Positions 1-5,749 are shown, counted from the stretch's first letter. The stretch is 6,743 nt of DNA from Nitrospirales bacterium (GCA_013817135.1 JACDDF010000124.1:1-6743); one strand, 5' to 3'. Numbers and translations are program-made. Notes: a model not told the origin generated them from the sequence alone.

Positions 1-84
1 TCAATAGGAGACCACATTGAGATAGCCATATCTCCACAGGGGATAACGACGTCGGTCAGAAAGGTTGCTAAAGAGGAAAAATAA
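1..84 (+). CDS. possible C-terminal end of an upstream gene (partial)
   Basis: Frame 1 is open from the first base to a TAA at 82-84 and gives 27 residues that start SIGDHIEIAI and end in a charged tail, VRKVAKEEK. The other two plus-strand frames meet stops within the first 20 or so bases. The composition (alternating hydrophobic stretch, then Lys/Glu end) is compatible with a real protein C-terminus, but the piece is too short to assign to a family. A GC hairpin follows at 141-155 and could end its transcript. Confidence 0.3.
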   Translation, partial: SIGDHIEIAISPQGITTSVRKVAKEEK

Positions 85-140
85 CAGACATAATTATGAG
101 AAGATATGCATTGTCGCAACTTAAGGAATGTTGAACAAAT

Positions 141-159
141 GCCGGAGAAGCCGGCTTTG
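141..159 (+). terminator. weak hairpin, possible terminator of the upstream gene
   Basis: GCCGG (141-145) pairs with CCGGC (151-155) across a 5-base loop, followed by only TTT. The stem is short and the T-run poor, so it may instead be a fortuitous or regulatory hairpin. Its position after the 1-84 reading frame and before the metallothionein promoter region suits a terminator. Confidence 0.25.
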
Positions 160-185
160 AAATTCAATGGAATTATTAATATTTA
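157..185 (+). promoter_or_regulatory. candidate promoter/operator of the metallothionein gene
   Basis: TTGAAA (157-162, -35-like) lies 17 bases before TATTTA (180-185, a poor -10). The DNA here is strikingly AT-rich compared with its surroundings. The -35-like hexamer is part of the palindrome TTGAAATTCAA (157-167). TTGAA/TTCAA half-sites resemble the TGAA/TTCA core of ArsR/SmtB-family operators that control cyanobacterial metallothionein genes, so a metal-responsive repressor site is conceivable. Both the promoter and the operator reading are inference. Confidence 0.25.
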
Positions 186-228
186 GGGTAATAAGCTCCC
201 TTGTCTGGAAGAAAGTGAGGTTTTCTTG

Positions 229-393
229 ATGAACACCGTCTGTGCCCATCCCCCATGTTCATGCCAGAATTCAGAGGGAGAGGAATACTGTTCAGAAGAA
301 TGTGCCAATGTGATTACCGCGCCGGTAGCAAAATGTCGGTGTGGTCATGATGGGTGTGAAGGTTATTTAAAATATCAAGACTCCCGGTCTTAA
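229..393 (+). CDS. small bacterial metallothionein (SmtA/BmtA-like)
   Basis: The product has 54 residues with eight cysteines (5, 10, 12, 21, 25, 36, 38, 43) and histidines at 7 and 40. The order is the bacterial metallothionein order: an N-terminal CAHPPCSC cluster, a central YCSEEC like the YCSEAC of SmtA, and a C-terminal CGHDGC like CGHTGC. Family members bind zinc, cadmium or copper in a cytoplasmic metal-thiolate cluster for storage and detoxification. Compared with SmtA, the second Cys of the first cluster is replaced by His7, the final Cys after GHxGC is absent, and an extra Cys sits two residues before the C-terminal motif. The start ATG follows a GTGAGG ribosome-binding site (215-220) at 8 bases. 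The gene stands alone and no regulator gene is seen beside it. The family call is firm; the metal is unknown. Confidence 0.85.
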   Translation: MNTVCAHPPCSCQNSEGEEYCSEECANVITAPVAKCRCGHDGCEGYLKYQDSRS

Positions 394-466
394 CAATCAT
401 TCATGCTTGCTCTACTCATGTGAGCCATTGGAGTCAAGAGCCCGGTTTTTCTTCCGCAGGAGAACC

Positions 467-709
467 TTATGGTCGTTGATAGGATTTGAGGTATTCACGC
501 TGCGAAATGTTACCGACAACAAACGACTGCTGTGGTGACAGTTTGCTTATGGCAGCAGAAATTGTCGTGCGTGCTCCCGGGTTCCGGTTCAGCCACTGAT
601 AGAGGGCATAGAGGAGGCGGACCAAAATCATAGCCCACACAATTGCAGTCATAAGCGGGCCAAAAAGGAAAACCAACACATTGAGCAGGAGAGGGGCACA
701 ACATACCAC
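467..709 (-). CDS. doubtful small membrane protein, unknown function
   Basis: This minus-strand reading frame gives 80 residues from a GTG start at 709. Residues about 3-38 are strongly hydrophobic (LLLNVLVFLFGPLMTAIVWA and on to LLYALY), enough for one long or two short membrane helices. A basic, polar tail follows. The frame stays open upstream to 772 without an ATG, and I see no good ribosome-binding site before the GTG, so the start is uncertain. No family is recognised. In its favour, it fills an otherwise empty 530-base gap and its hydrophobic and polar parts are cleanly separated. Against it, the initiation signal is poor and another frame overlaps with similar length. Confidence 0.33.
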   Translation of the reverse strand: MVCCAPLLLNVLVFLFGPLMTAIVWAMILVRLLYALYQWLNRNPGARTTISAAISKLSPQQSFVVGNISQREYLKSYQRP

Positions 710-820
710 GAGGGATGCTGCTGAGAGAACCTGTAGGAGACATTTATGTTGACGCCGGTATGGTGTGGTGCATTAGCACATTTTCATGATTTGTGAGATA
801 TCTTTCTGGGCGACTTTTTG

Positions 821-859
821 CTAATCCCTGGGAGTGATTTGTCTATTCACGAGGATTAG
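821..859. repeat. inverted repeat upstream of the ytxH-like gene
   Basis: CTAATCC (821-827) and GGATTAG (853-859) are perfect 7-base inverted arms. Inside them GTGA (834-837) and TCAC (847-850) can form a second stem, giving a two-part hairpin about 65 bases before the YtxH-family start. It could be a regulator site, an mRNA leader structure, or chance. Confidence 0.35.
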
Positions 860-925
860 TCTTCATGGTACTTATAGTTTATGGAAATTTTTATTCGGAA
901 TTTAACACTCTAAGCGAGGAAATGT

Positions 926-1243
926 ATGCGTCACAATGAATCAGATGTCGTAGATGGAAAGATGCTCGGTGTGTTTGCCATGGGCATAGTCATTGGAACT
1001 GTTGCCACCTTACTGCTCTCTCCTCAATCGGGGCGTGACTCGCGCGAGCAAATTCGTGATTATGTTCGTCGAAAAGGAGAAGATTTGAACGATCTGCAAG
1101 AAAAAACCGTTGAGACTTATCAAGACATAGTGTCCGGGACTCATAAGGGGTTGGAAGAGATTCAGGGGACGATAAAAGAGGCAGTCCATGCCGGCATGGA
1201 TGAATTTCGGAAGGAGTGGAAGGACATCAAAAACAATCGATAG
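926..1243 (+). CDS. YtxH-family (general stress type) membrane-anchored protein
   Basis: The product has 105 residues. A short polar N-terminus (1-13) leads into a glycine-rich hydrophobic segment at about 14-31 and then SPQSGRDSRE (32-41), the hallmark of the YtxH domain, usually written APKSG.x.tRe. The remainder (42-105) is charged and helical, with likely coiled-coil character (EQIRDYVRRKGEDLNDLQEK and onward). This architecture fits a protein anchored in the inner membrane by one N-terminal helix with an amphipathic helix beside it. Family members in Bacillus are general-stress proteins; a molecular role is not established. The start ATG at 926 follows GAGGA (916-920) at 5 bases; the out-of-frame ATG at 922 is not used. 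It appears monocistronic. Confidence 0.82.
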   Translation: MRHNESDVVDGKMLGVFAMGIVIGTVATLLLSPQSGRDSREQIRDYVRRKGEDLNDLQEKTVETYQDIVSGTHKGLEEIQGTIKEAVHAGMDEFRKEWKDIKNNR

Positions 1244-1447
1244 AGAATGACTAGGAAAGTCGTGTGCAGGAAAAATATTTGAAGATGGTCATAGTTGTGA
1301 ATTGCTATGCCATTTGATGTACCAGATGAAGAAGAACGAGAGAACAATTTATCCACAATGGTGAGGAAGTTCTTTCCCGTTTTCGTGAACAGACTTCAAT
1401 TTGATTTGCATCAATTCCCCATGACCCACCAAAATTTACCTTATAGT

Positions 1448-1482
1448 GCGCGCTGCGCCCGCTCCCGTTGGGGTCAGCGCGC
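1448..1482. repeat. GC-rich inverted repeat (8-base arms)
   Basis: GCGCGCTG (1448-1455) and CAGCGCGC (1475-1482) are perfect inverted arms around a 19-base centre, in which CCC-GTT-GGG can form a further small hairpin. It is not followed by a T-run, so it does not look like an intrinsic terminator. Confidence 0.5.
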
Positions 1483-1634
1483 CCTCTGAGACAAGATACT
1501 GTCAATCTCGTGTTGCCCTCGATTAGAAAGTGCCAGTGATAGAAATTTATTTTTTTGGCCTTCATGCCACCCGTAAACTCTATCACCCATCTTCCACCAA
1601 CCCTGCTATAACCTTCATCCGACGCTCGTTCCAT

Positions 1635-1658
1635 CCGTTTTGGAAGTGATCAAAACGG
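1635..1658. repeat. perfect 8-base inverted repeat with 8-base loop
   Basis: CCGTTTTG (1635-1642) pairs exactly with CAAAACGG (1651-1658). The spacing would suit either an RNA hairpin or a dimeric DNA-binding-protein site. No gene start lies close enough to identify a target. Confidence 0.5.
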
Positions 1659-1922
1659 TGTGTACTTTCGCTTTCCCACCATATTCACAAGCCAGGTGAC
1701 AGAGAAAGTAGTTTCTTCGGATGGTTGCCCCGCCTACAAGCAACGGCTTCCGGTTATGATCATCTTGATGCAAGTCAAAACAACATTCCTTTGGATAGAC
1801 GATCCTTGGAGGTTTCGTGCCCATCGACCAGGAGGGCAGCGGCCCTAAGTCAGTTGGAAAGCCATCCATAGCGCTATAAGTAGAGCAAAAAAATCGCATC
1901 CACCGTCAGGGTGCCCTTTCTC

Positions 1923-1957
1923 GGGATCGATCCCAACAGATTCTGTCTATTGAATCT
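1923..1957. repeat. 12-base palindrome followed by a 6-base inverted repeat
   Basis: GGGATCGATCCC (1923-1934) is a perfect palindrome. Three bases later AGATTC (1938-1943) and GAATCT (1952-1957) form a hairpin with an 8-base loop. Together they make a compact structured segment in gene-free DNA. Confidence 0.45.
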
Positions 1958-2173
1958 ATTTACCTCTTCGAAGAACAGCCCATCTCGCCGAGGGCAGACA
2001 AGGCCCGCCCTTGGTTTGAACGGCAGCGCGGTTGGCCGATCTGCAGGTGGTGAGGAATACTCTACTGCCTGGGCAGGTCTCGCAAGAAGAACTTGGATTA
2101 GCTGGCGGAAGTTAGGTGGAGCATGTTTTCAGGAGTCTTCTGTAGACCTAAAGAAATCGGTGGTGAATGGGAT

Positions 2174-3028
2174 TTAACTTTCAGAGGTGACGGTCATCTT
2201 CCTGGCTTCTTCTAGCGAAAACCGTGGTGTTTGGAGAAGCCGTTCGGCTAGGGAGGAGTCCATGGTGAGGTTTTTGGGGCGGACCAATCCGGATTCCTCG
2301 ATGGTTCCCTTTTGAATATTCGATGTCTGTGTGACCCCAAAGTGCTGGAGCAATCCCATCCCCAATTCCCACCGGTTCAGGGTTTCAGGGCCGCCTAGAT
2401 GTAAGATTCCCGGGATATCCTTGGTGGCGACTTCCAACAAAACATCAGCGAAATTTTTCACCCAAATGGGACAACGAAGTTCATCAACAAACAAGCGATA
2501 CAGTTCGCCGGTTTTTGTGGTTTCAATTAAGCGTGTCGTCTGACGATCCGGTGTTCGGAGATCATAGAGGAGGGACGTGCGGACGATGGTGGCCTGCGGA
2601 TTCAGGGAGCGAATGAGTTCTTCCGCCTGGGCTTTGGCATCGCCATAGGGGTTGATGGGGTTCGTGGGGCTCTCTTCGGTATAGGGCGCCGAGGTCCCAT
2701 CAAAGACTTGATCAGTCGAGAGGTGAATGAAGCGAATGCCACGTTCCGCCGTCTGCATGGCCAGGAGTCCTGCAGCGGGAACGATCGTTTCGATTCCTTT
2801 TCCCTGTTCGGAGCAGGCTGTATGAATGATGACGTCTGGTCGAACGCGACCCAGCAGTATTCTGATCTCCTCAGGGTTTTGGAGATCACAGACATGAAAC
2901 TTCACGTCGGGAAGGGATGTGGAGGGTGTGTGGTGCAGCGTTCCAGTTGATATAAATTGGGTGGCCCGCCTTAGGAGATGATTCCCTAAAAATCCCGCTC
3001 CGCCGGTGACTAGGAGACGTTTTTTCAT
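2174..3028 (-). CDS. RmlD-like SDR-family NAD(P)-dependent reductase (dTDP-4-dehydrorhamnose reductase family)
   Basis: The product has 284 residues, normal for the RmlD family (about 280-300). The N-terminal Rossmann fold shows LLVTGGAGFLG (5-15) for the dinucleotide, DL at 48-49, the RPDVIIHTAC strand (63-72), the STDQVFDG segment (104-111) and the catalytic YGDAK (Tyr128, Lys132, YxxxK). The C-terminal part has SLLYD, LRCPIWVKNFADVLLEV and GILHLGGPETLNRWELG, typical of the substrate domain. RmlD reduces dTDP-4-keto-rhamnose to dTDP-rhamnose in the cytoplasm, but here no rmlA/B/C genes are adjacent, so the true substrate may differ. Related enzymes act on other nucleotide sugars. A stop lies in frame 18 bases upstream, which fixes the ATG at 3028. 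No ribosome-binding site is seen; a TACAAT box lies 7 bases before the ATG. The gene is divergent from the threonine aldolase gene. Confidence 0.9.
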   Translation of the reverse strand: MKKRLLVTGGAGFLGNHLLRRATQFISTGTLHHTPSTSLPDVKFHVCDLQNPEEIRILLGRVRPDVIIHTACSEQGKGIETIVPAAGLLAMQTAERGIRFIHLSTDQVFDGTSAPYTEESPTNPINPYGDAKAQAEELIRSLNPQATIVRTSLLYDLRTPDRQTTRLIETTKTGELYRLFVDELRCPIWVKNFADVLLEVATKDIPGILHLGGPETLNRWELGMGLLQHFGVTQTSNIQKGTIEESGLVRPKNLTMDSSLAERLLQTPRFSLEEARKMTVTSES

Positions 3029-3035
3029 GGTGTCT

Positions 3036-3041
3036 ATTGTA
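3036..3041 (-). promoter_or_regulatory. candidate -10 box for a leaderless reductase transcript
   Basis: On the minus strand TACAAT (5 of 6 to TATAAT) occupies 3041-3036, with 7 bases between it and the ATG at 3028. A transcript from it would begin at or next to the A of the start codon. No convincing -35 is seen at 16-18 bases. Confidence 0.35.
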
Positions 3042-3065
3042 GATTAATGGATGAAGGAAATCTTG

Positions 3066-3071
3066 TATGAT
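3066..3071 (+). promoter_or_regulatory. candidate -10 box for the threonine aldolase operon
   Basis: TATGAT (5 of 6 to TATAAT) lies 58 bases before the aldolase ATG in the 101-base divergent intergenic region. The expected -35 position carries only AT-rich sequence without a good match, so this is tentative. Confidence 0.25.
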
Positions 3072-3129
3072 GGAGGACGGTTCCTTAGAATGCTCCACAT
3101 GACGAATGGTTTTTTGAAGGAGTTGATTG

Positions 3130-4170
3130 ATGCGGACCATTGACCTGCGCAGCGATACCGTGACGAAACCCACACCCTCCATGCGAGAAGCGATGGCTCA
3201 GGCTGAGGTGGGCGATGATGTGTATGGAGAAGATCCGACGGTGAATCGATTGGAAGCCATGGCCGCGGAACTGTTAGGCAAGGAGGCCGCGGTGTTTGTG
3301 CCGTCAGGGGTGATGGGCAATCAATTGGCTCTCCGGTTACACACGCGGCCCGGTGATGAAGTGATCGTTGACAGTACATCCCATCTCATTCGATATGAAG
3401 GTGGATCGGCGTCTTCCCTCTCCGGTGTCCAATTGTGTTGTGTGCCGGGTGATCGTGGACGCCTTTCGCCGGAATCGGTCAAGGCGGCTATTCGGCCAAA
3501 GGGCCTTCATAATCCCTCATCCACCTTGGTGTGTCTTGAACAGACACATAATGTGGGTGGAGGATCGATTTATTCCTTGGAGACCATCAATCGAATTGCC
3601 GAGGTTGCCCGTACCCATGGACTGGCCCTGCATTTGGATGGCGCTCGATTGTTTAACGCCGTGATTTCGACCGGTGTGGCGGCTGCTGACTATGCTCGTC
3701 CTTTCGATACGGTGTCCTTTTGCTTGTCGAAAGGTTTGGGGGCTCCCATTGGGTCGCTGGTGGTGTCGGATACGGCACGAGTTCAGACATTGCGCCGTCT
3801 TCGCAAAGTGTTTGGCGGGGGGATGCGGCAGGTGGGAATTCTGGCCGCTGCCGGTGTGTATGCACTTGAGCACCATATTGCCCGATTGGCTGAGGATCAT
3901 GCGAATGCGCATTACCTGGCGACTCTGTTGCAGGACATTCCCGGTGTGGTGGTGGATGTCAAGGCTGTGGAGACCAATCTGGTGATGTTTCAGGTCCCTC
4001 GGTCTTCGAAAACGACCGACGTGTTGTTAGCTGACTGCCGGGAGGCCGGAGTCCTGCTGAATGCCATGGGAGATCTGGCGTTTCGGGTGGTAACGCATTT
4101 GGATGTTAATCATGAAGATATGGTCGCCGCGGGTCGGATCTTTAGTCGTGTTTTTTCAGCCGCCGTATGA
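3130..4170 (+). CDS. ltaE: low-specificity L-threonine aldolase
   Basis: The product has 346 residues, the usual length. It is a fold-type I PLP enzyme that cleaves L-threonine and L-allo-threonine to glycine and acetaldehyde in the cytoplasm. Diagnostic pieces in order: [12 protein letters not shown] (4-15), [16 protein letters not shown] (27-42), the Gly-rich phosphate site [11 protein letters not shown], His85 in DSTSHL which stacks on [19 protein letters not shown] (168-173, Asp170 and Arg173 at the cofactor ring) and the Schiff-base lysine Lys201 in [12 protein letters not shown]. The C-terminal small domain ends with [18 protein letters not shown] (3117-3122) lies 7 bases before ATG 3130; a TTG directly before it (3127) is in frame but less likely. 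Two small genes follow on the same strand with gaps of 82 and 52 bases. It supplies glycine or degrades threonine; complete and intact. Confidence 0.96.
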   Translation: MRTIDLRSDTVTKPTPSMREAMAQAEVGDDVYGEDPTVNRLEAMAAELLGKEAAVFVPSGVMGNQLALRLHTRPGDEVIVDSTSHLIRYEGGSASSLSGVQLCCVPGDRGRLSPESVKAAIRPKGLHNPSSTLVCLEQTHNVGGGSIYSLETINRIAEVARTHGLALHLDGARLFNAVISTGVAAADYARPFDTVSFCLSKGLGAPIGSLVVSDTARVQTLRRLRKVFGGGMRQVGILAAAGVYALEHHIARLAEDHANAHYLATLLQDIPGVVVDVKAVETNLVMFQVPRSSKTTDVLLADCREAGVLLNAMGDLAFRVVTHLDVNHEDMVAAGRIFSRVFSAAV

Positions 4171-4252
4171 ATTTCGCCTCTTCATGAATTCTTTGACAGG
4201 GTCTGGCACCGTTTCTACAATTTTATTGATCAGCATGATGAAGGGAGTCGAC

Positions 4253-4486
4253 GTGAGTTTATTGGATACGGTTTCGTTTCAACACATCACGAGGATTTTA
4301 GAAGTGACGGATGAGTTGGATATTTCACGAGAGGCGGTGGAAATCCCGCTCTCCGCGGCAAGTCCAGGAGTGGTTCGTCGGTTGCCCAATGGTAAGCTGG
4401 AAATTGTCGTGGATGCCGATCTGCCTTTCGATGATTGGGTACAGACGTTGCCTGAAAAAATTCGGGCGGAAATGCCAGACGATTGA
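4253..4486 (+). CDS. 77-residue protein of unknown function
   Basis: I chose the GTG at 4253 because AAGGGAG (4241-4247) precedes it by 5 bases. The frame is open further upstream, with ATGs at 4184 and 4235, but those lack a comparable ribosome-binding site, and 4184 would lie only 13 bases after the aldolase stop. The product is acidic and soluble: an N-terminal helical stretch (LLDTVSFQHITRILEVTDEL), a middle that reads VRRLPNGKLEIVVDADLPFD like a strand-turn-strand, and a helical DDWVQTLPEKIRAEM end. No signal peptide, cysteines or membrane segment. I recognise no family. Codon use matches its neighbours, and the position suggests co-transcription with ltaE, though nothing ties its function to it. 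Confidence 0.75.
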   Translation: MSLLDTVSFQHITRILEVTDELDISREAVEIPLSAASPGVVRRLPNGKLEIVVDADLPFDDWVQTLPEKIRAEMPDD

Positions 4487-4538
4487 GTGCGATTAATTAG
4501 ATCGTGTCATTAAGAGGTTGGCAAAGGAGACCATACAC

Positions 4539-4745
4539 ATGGCTGTGCGTGATCGAGAGTGGCCTGGGTATACCATTTGGTATTGTTGTCAGGAATGTGG
4601 CCGTTTGTGGACGTATCAGGGGTCAGATGTGGTGGCCTTGGACCTCTGCAGTTCACTGGGCCCGGCCATTGTCGGGGACGGTGTCCGCGGACAAGTGTGT
4701 GCAATTTGTGAGGGGCGATGCCATGGACCGTTGGCTGAAATTTAA
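4539..4745 (+). CDS. 68-residue cysteine-rich protein, probable zinc-ribbon-like fold
   Basis: The ATG at 4539 follows AAAGGAG (4523-4529) at 9 bases; an in-frame TTG at 4518 has no usable site. The product has six cysteines: CCQEC (16, 17, 20) near the N-terminus and CAICEGRC (54, 57, 61) near the C-terminus, plus Cys37 between them. The two CxxC knuckles about 34 residues apart are the usual geometry of a four-cysteine zinc ribbon. Trp8, Trp14, Trp24 and aromatic residues around the first knuckle suggest a small compact domain. There is no membrane segment. The gene lies 52 bases after the 77-residue gene and probably belongs to the ltaE transcript. No known family is recognised; nucleic-acid or protein binding are the common uses of such domains, but this is inference. 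Confidence 0.75.
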   Translation: MAVRDREWPGYTIWYCCQECGRLWTYQGSDVVALDLCSSLGPAIVGDGVRGQVCAICEGRCHGPLAEI

Positions 4746-4809
4746 TGACCGTGATCGTATGGGGAAGTCAAGCGAATGGCCTCAACGAACACACGCTACC
4801 TTAGCTCAT

Positions 4810-5244
4810 TTACTGAGAGCCAACGGCGACTGCTTGTCCCTTCATGTCGGTCTCGCCTGATCTTTCTGTTGTTTTTTCCACCGACCATTCATTGGGCGTA
4901 ATCTTTAAGAGATGTCCTTTGAGGGTATAGAACTCGCCTTCCGGTATTTCCACCTGATCAGTGCCCGTCACGTTGATGGCCAGCACGCGTTTTTTGTCTC
5001 CTCTGTTGGATAAAACCAAGCCGTTCTCCAACCGTTCCAGGTGATAGGCTCCTTGTTCGTTGATGACCAGGGAATTGGCTTCTATCTTTGCGTGAATTTT
5101 CCCGACTTTATCGAATATGGCAAAGTTTACTCGAACAGGGGTTTTTCCGGTTTTTCGGAGTGTCATTTCGATTTGAGGGAGTCCGTCGACTTCAACAATT
5201 CCATTGGAATTGCGGTACCAGTGCGGTCCGACTTTCACATCCAT
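4810..5244 (-). CDS. 144-residue beta-rich protein of unknown function
   Basis: The minus-strand ATG at 5244 lies 9 bases after a strong AAGGAGG-type site (5254-5260); the in-frame GTG at 5250 has only 3 bases of spacing, so ATG is preferred. The product starts DVKVGPHWYRNSNGIVEVDG and consists of alternating short strands (LPQIEMTLRK, RVNFAIFDKVGKIHAKIEAN, RVLAINVTGTDQVEIPEGEF, YTLKGHLLKITPNEW) with a charged, probably disordered tail (EKTTERSGETD and on). No signal peptide, membrane helix or catalytic motif stands out; a small beta-sandwich or barrel is my guess. It has its own promoter candidate at 5297-5325 and converges with the ltaE cluster across 64 bases in which I see no clear terminator. 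Confidence 0.75.
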   Translation of the reverse strand: MDVKVGPHWYRNSNGIVEVDGLPQIEMTLRKTGKTPVRVNFAIFDKVGKIHAKIEANSLVINEQGAYHLERLENGLVLSNRGDKKRVLAINVTGTDQVEIPEGEFYTLKGHLLKITPNEWSVEKTTERSGETDMKGQAVAVGSQ

Positions 5245-5296
5245 GCCCACCAGCCTCCTTTTTATTCGTTAGTGAATAGACTAAATTCTGAATCGT

Positions 5297-5325
5297 ATTG
5301 TACTGACCGGTCAGCCTGGTGGCTA
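5297..5325 (-). promoter_or_regulatory. promoter with a palindromic operator in its spacer
   Basis: On the minus strand TAGCCA (5325-5320, 4 of 6 to TTGACA), a 17-base spacer and TACAAT (5302-5297, 5 of 6 to TATAAT) form a well-spaced promoter about 50 bases before the 144-residue gene. The perfect 12-base palindrome CTGACCGGTCAG (5303-5314) fills the spacer directly next to the -10. A dimeric repressor, for example of the TetR type whose sites often contain GACCGGTC-like cores, bound there would block RNA polymerase. Confidence 0.45.
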
Positions 5326-5749
5326 GAGGAAATGTTCCGGGGGGAATTTTGAAAACAAGGGTTGGACCCTTCGGGAAGCTTCTAGCGATGTGTTTTGGCC
5401 GCTTGGCCATGCTCAGGTACTCCTCTGTACCCTCCGTTCGTCCAAGTGGGCTGTGGCCTTTTCTTCGAGCCCCAGGACAGGACAGGGCTGGTCGCGACTT
5501 TTTGAACACTCTCTTATCGTTTCCGATTCGGATTTCTGGCAATCGTATGCTGATCAAAGGGCAAAATATTAGAAATATTCCACAGCCCCCTGGGATATGT
5601 GCACCCATCCAGAGATCGCCCACTTGACTCTGGCTGTGTTGCAGCGGCAGATAGAGGATTCAAAATCCAGGAAGGGATGGGAGTGAGGCTGTGAGGGGGC
5701 TTGGGATGTCTGGGAGAGTATGCGGGGAGGCCGTCAAGGGTGCCTGGAG
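5326..5749. other. intergenic DNA without a convincing gene, with a repeat-like block
   Basis: Frames of 60-143 codons exist on both strands, but they have no supported starts or family motifs and the longest overlaps the start of the 144-residue gene. Visible structure: AAGGGT-TGG-ACCCTT (5357-5371), a hairpin that on the minus strand is followed by GTTTTC and could be a weak terminator; GGTAC-6-GTACC (5416-5431); and a block at about 5381-5515 that reads on the minus strand like a dispersed intergenic repeat (GACGAACGGAGGGTAC at 5442-5427, GTTCAAAAAGTC at 5507-5496). The G-rich part from 5630 to 5749 shows nothing further. Confidence 0.4.

Larger units (their letters stand above)
1244..2173. 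other. 930-base stretch without a convincing gene, rich in palindromes
   Basis: Reading frames of 60-109 codons occur on both strands (for example 1305-1634 minus, 1615-1899 minus, 1911-2177 plus), but they have poor starts, odd composition and no recognisable motifs, and they overlap one another. What I do see is secondary-structure potential: 8-base arms at 1448-1455/1475-1482 and 1635-1642/1651-1658, perfect palindromes at 1868-1877 and 1923-1934, and 6-base arms at 1938-1943/1952-1957. The T-rich run at 1547-1556 could end a transcript but has no clear stem in front. A decayed gene or element, or an unannotated RNA, would both fit. Confidence 0.5.

Noticed and set aside
421..455. Possible terminator after the metallothionein gene (GAGCCC followed by GGTTTTTC)
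   Set aside because: The GAGCC segments are direct and not inverted, so no stem forms before the T-run.
1305..1634. Minus-strand frame of 109 codons
   Set aside because: No motif, overlaps other frames and the GC-rich inverted repeat, and no ribosome-binding site.
1615..1899. Minus-strand frame of 94 codons
   Set aside because: Composition is irregular, the putative ribosome-binding sequence abuts the ATG, no family motif is seen, and it spans a perfect hairpin and palindrome.
1911..2177. Plus-strand frame of 88 codons, with a short VSQEELGLAG-like string in another frame that recalls an XRE helix-turn-helix
   Set aside because: The helix-turn-helix resemblance covers only about ten residues, lies in a frame broken soon after, and has no start signal; the 88-codon frame has no recognisable motif.
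4504..4860. Plus-strand frame of 118 codons
   Set aside because: It is a shadow of the 68-residue cysteine-rich gene in another frame and runs into the opposing gene; the shorter frame has the better ribosome-binding site and a sensible cysteine pattern.
5192..5623. Minus-strand frame of 143 codons
   Set aside because: It overlaps the well-supported start of the 144-residue gene and its promoter, and its composition looks like translated repeat-type intergenic DNA.
5655..5667. GGATTCAAAATCC, resembling a tRNA T-arm
   Set aside because: No acceptor, D or anticodon arm can be placed around it; it is only a small palindrome.
5584..5701. AGCCCCCT and AGGGGGCT as 8-base inverted arms about 100 bases apart, possible element ends
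   Set aside because: The arms are low-complexity, do not extend, have no target duplication and enclose no gene.
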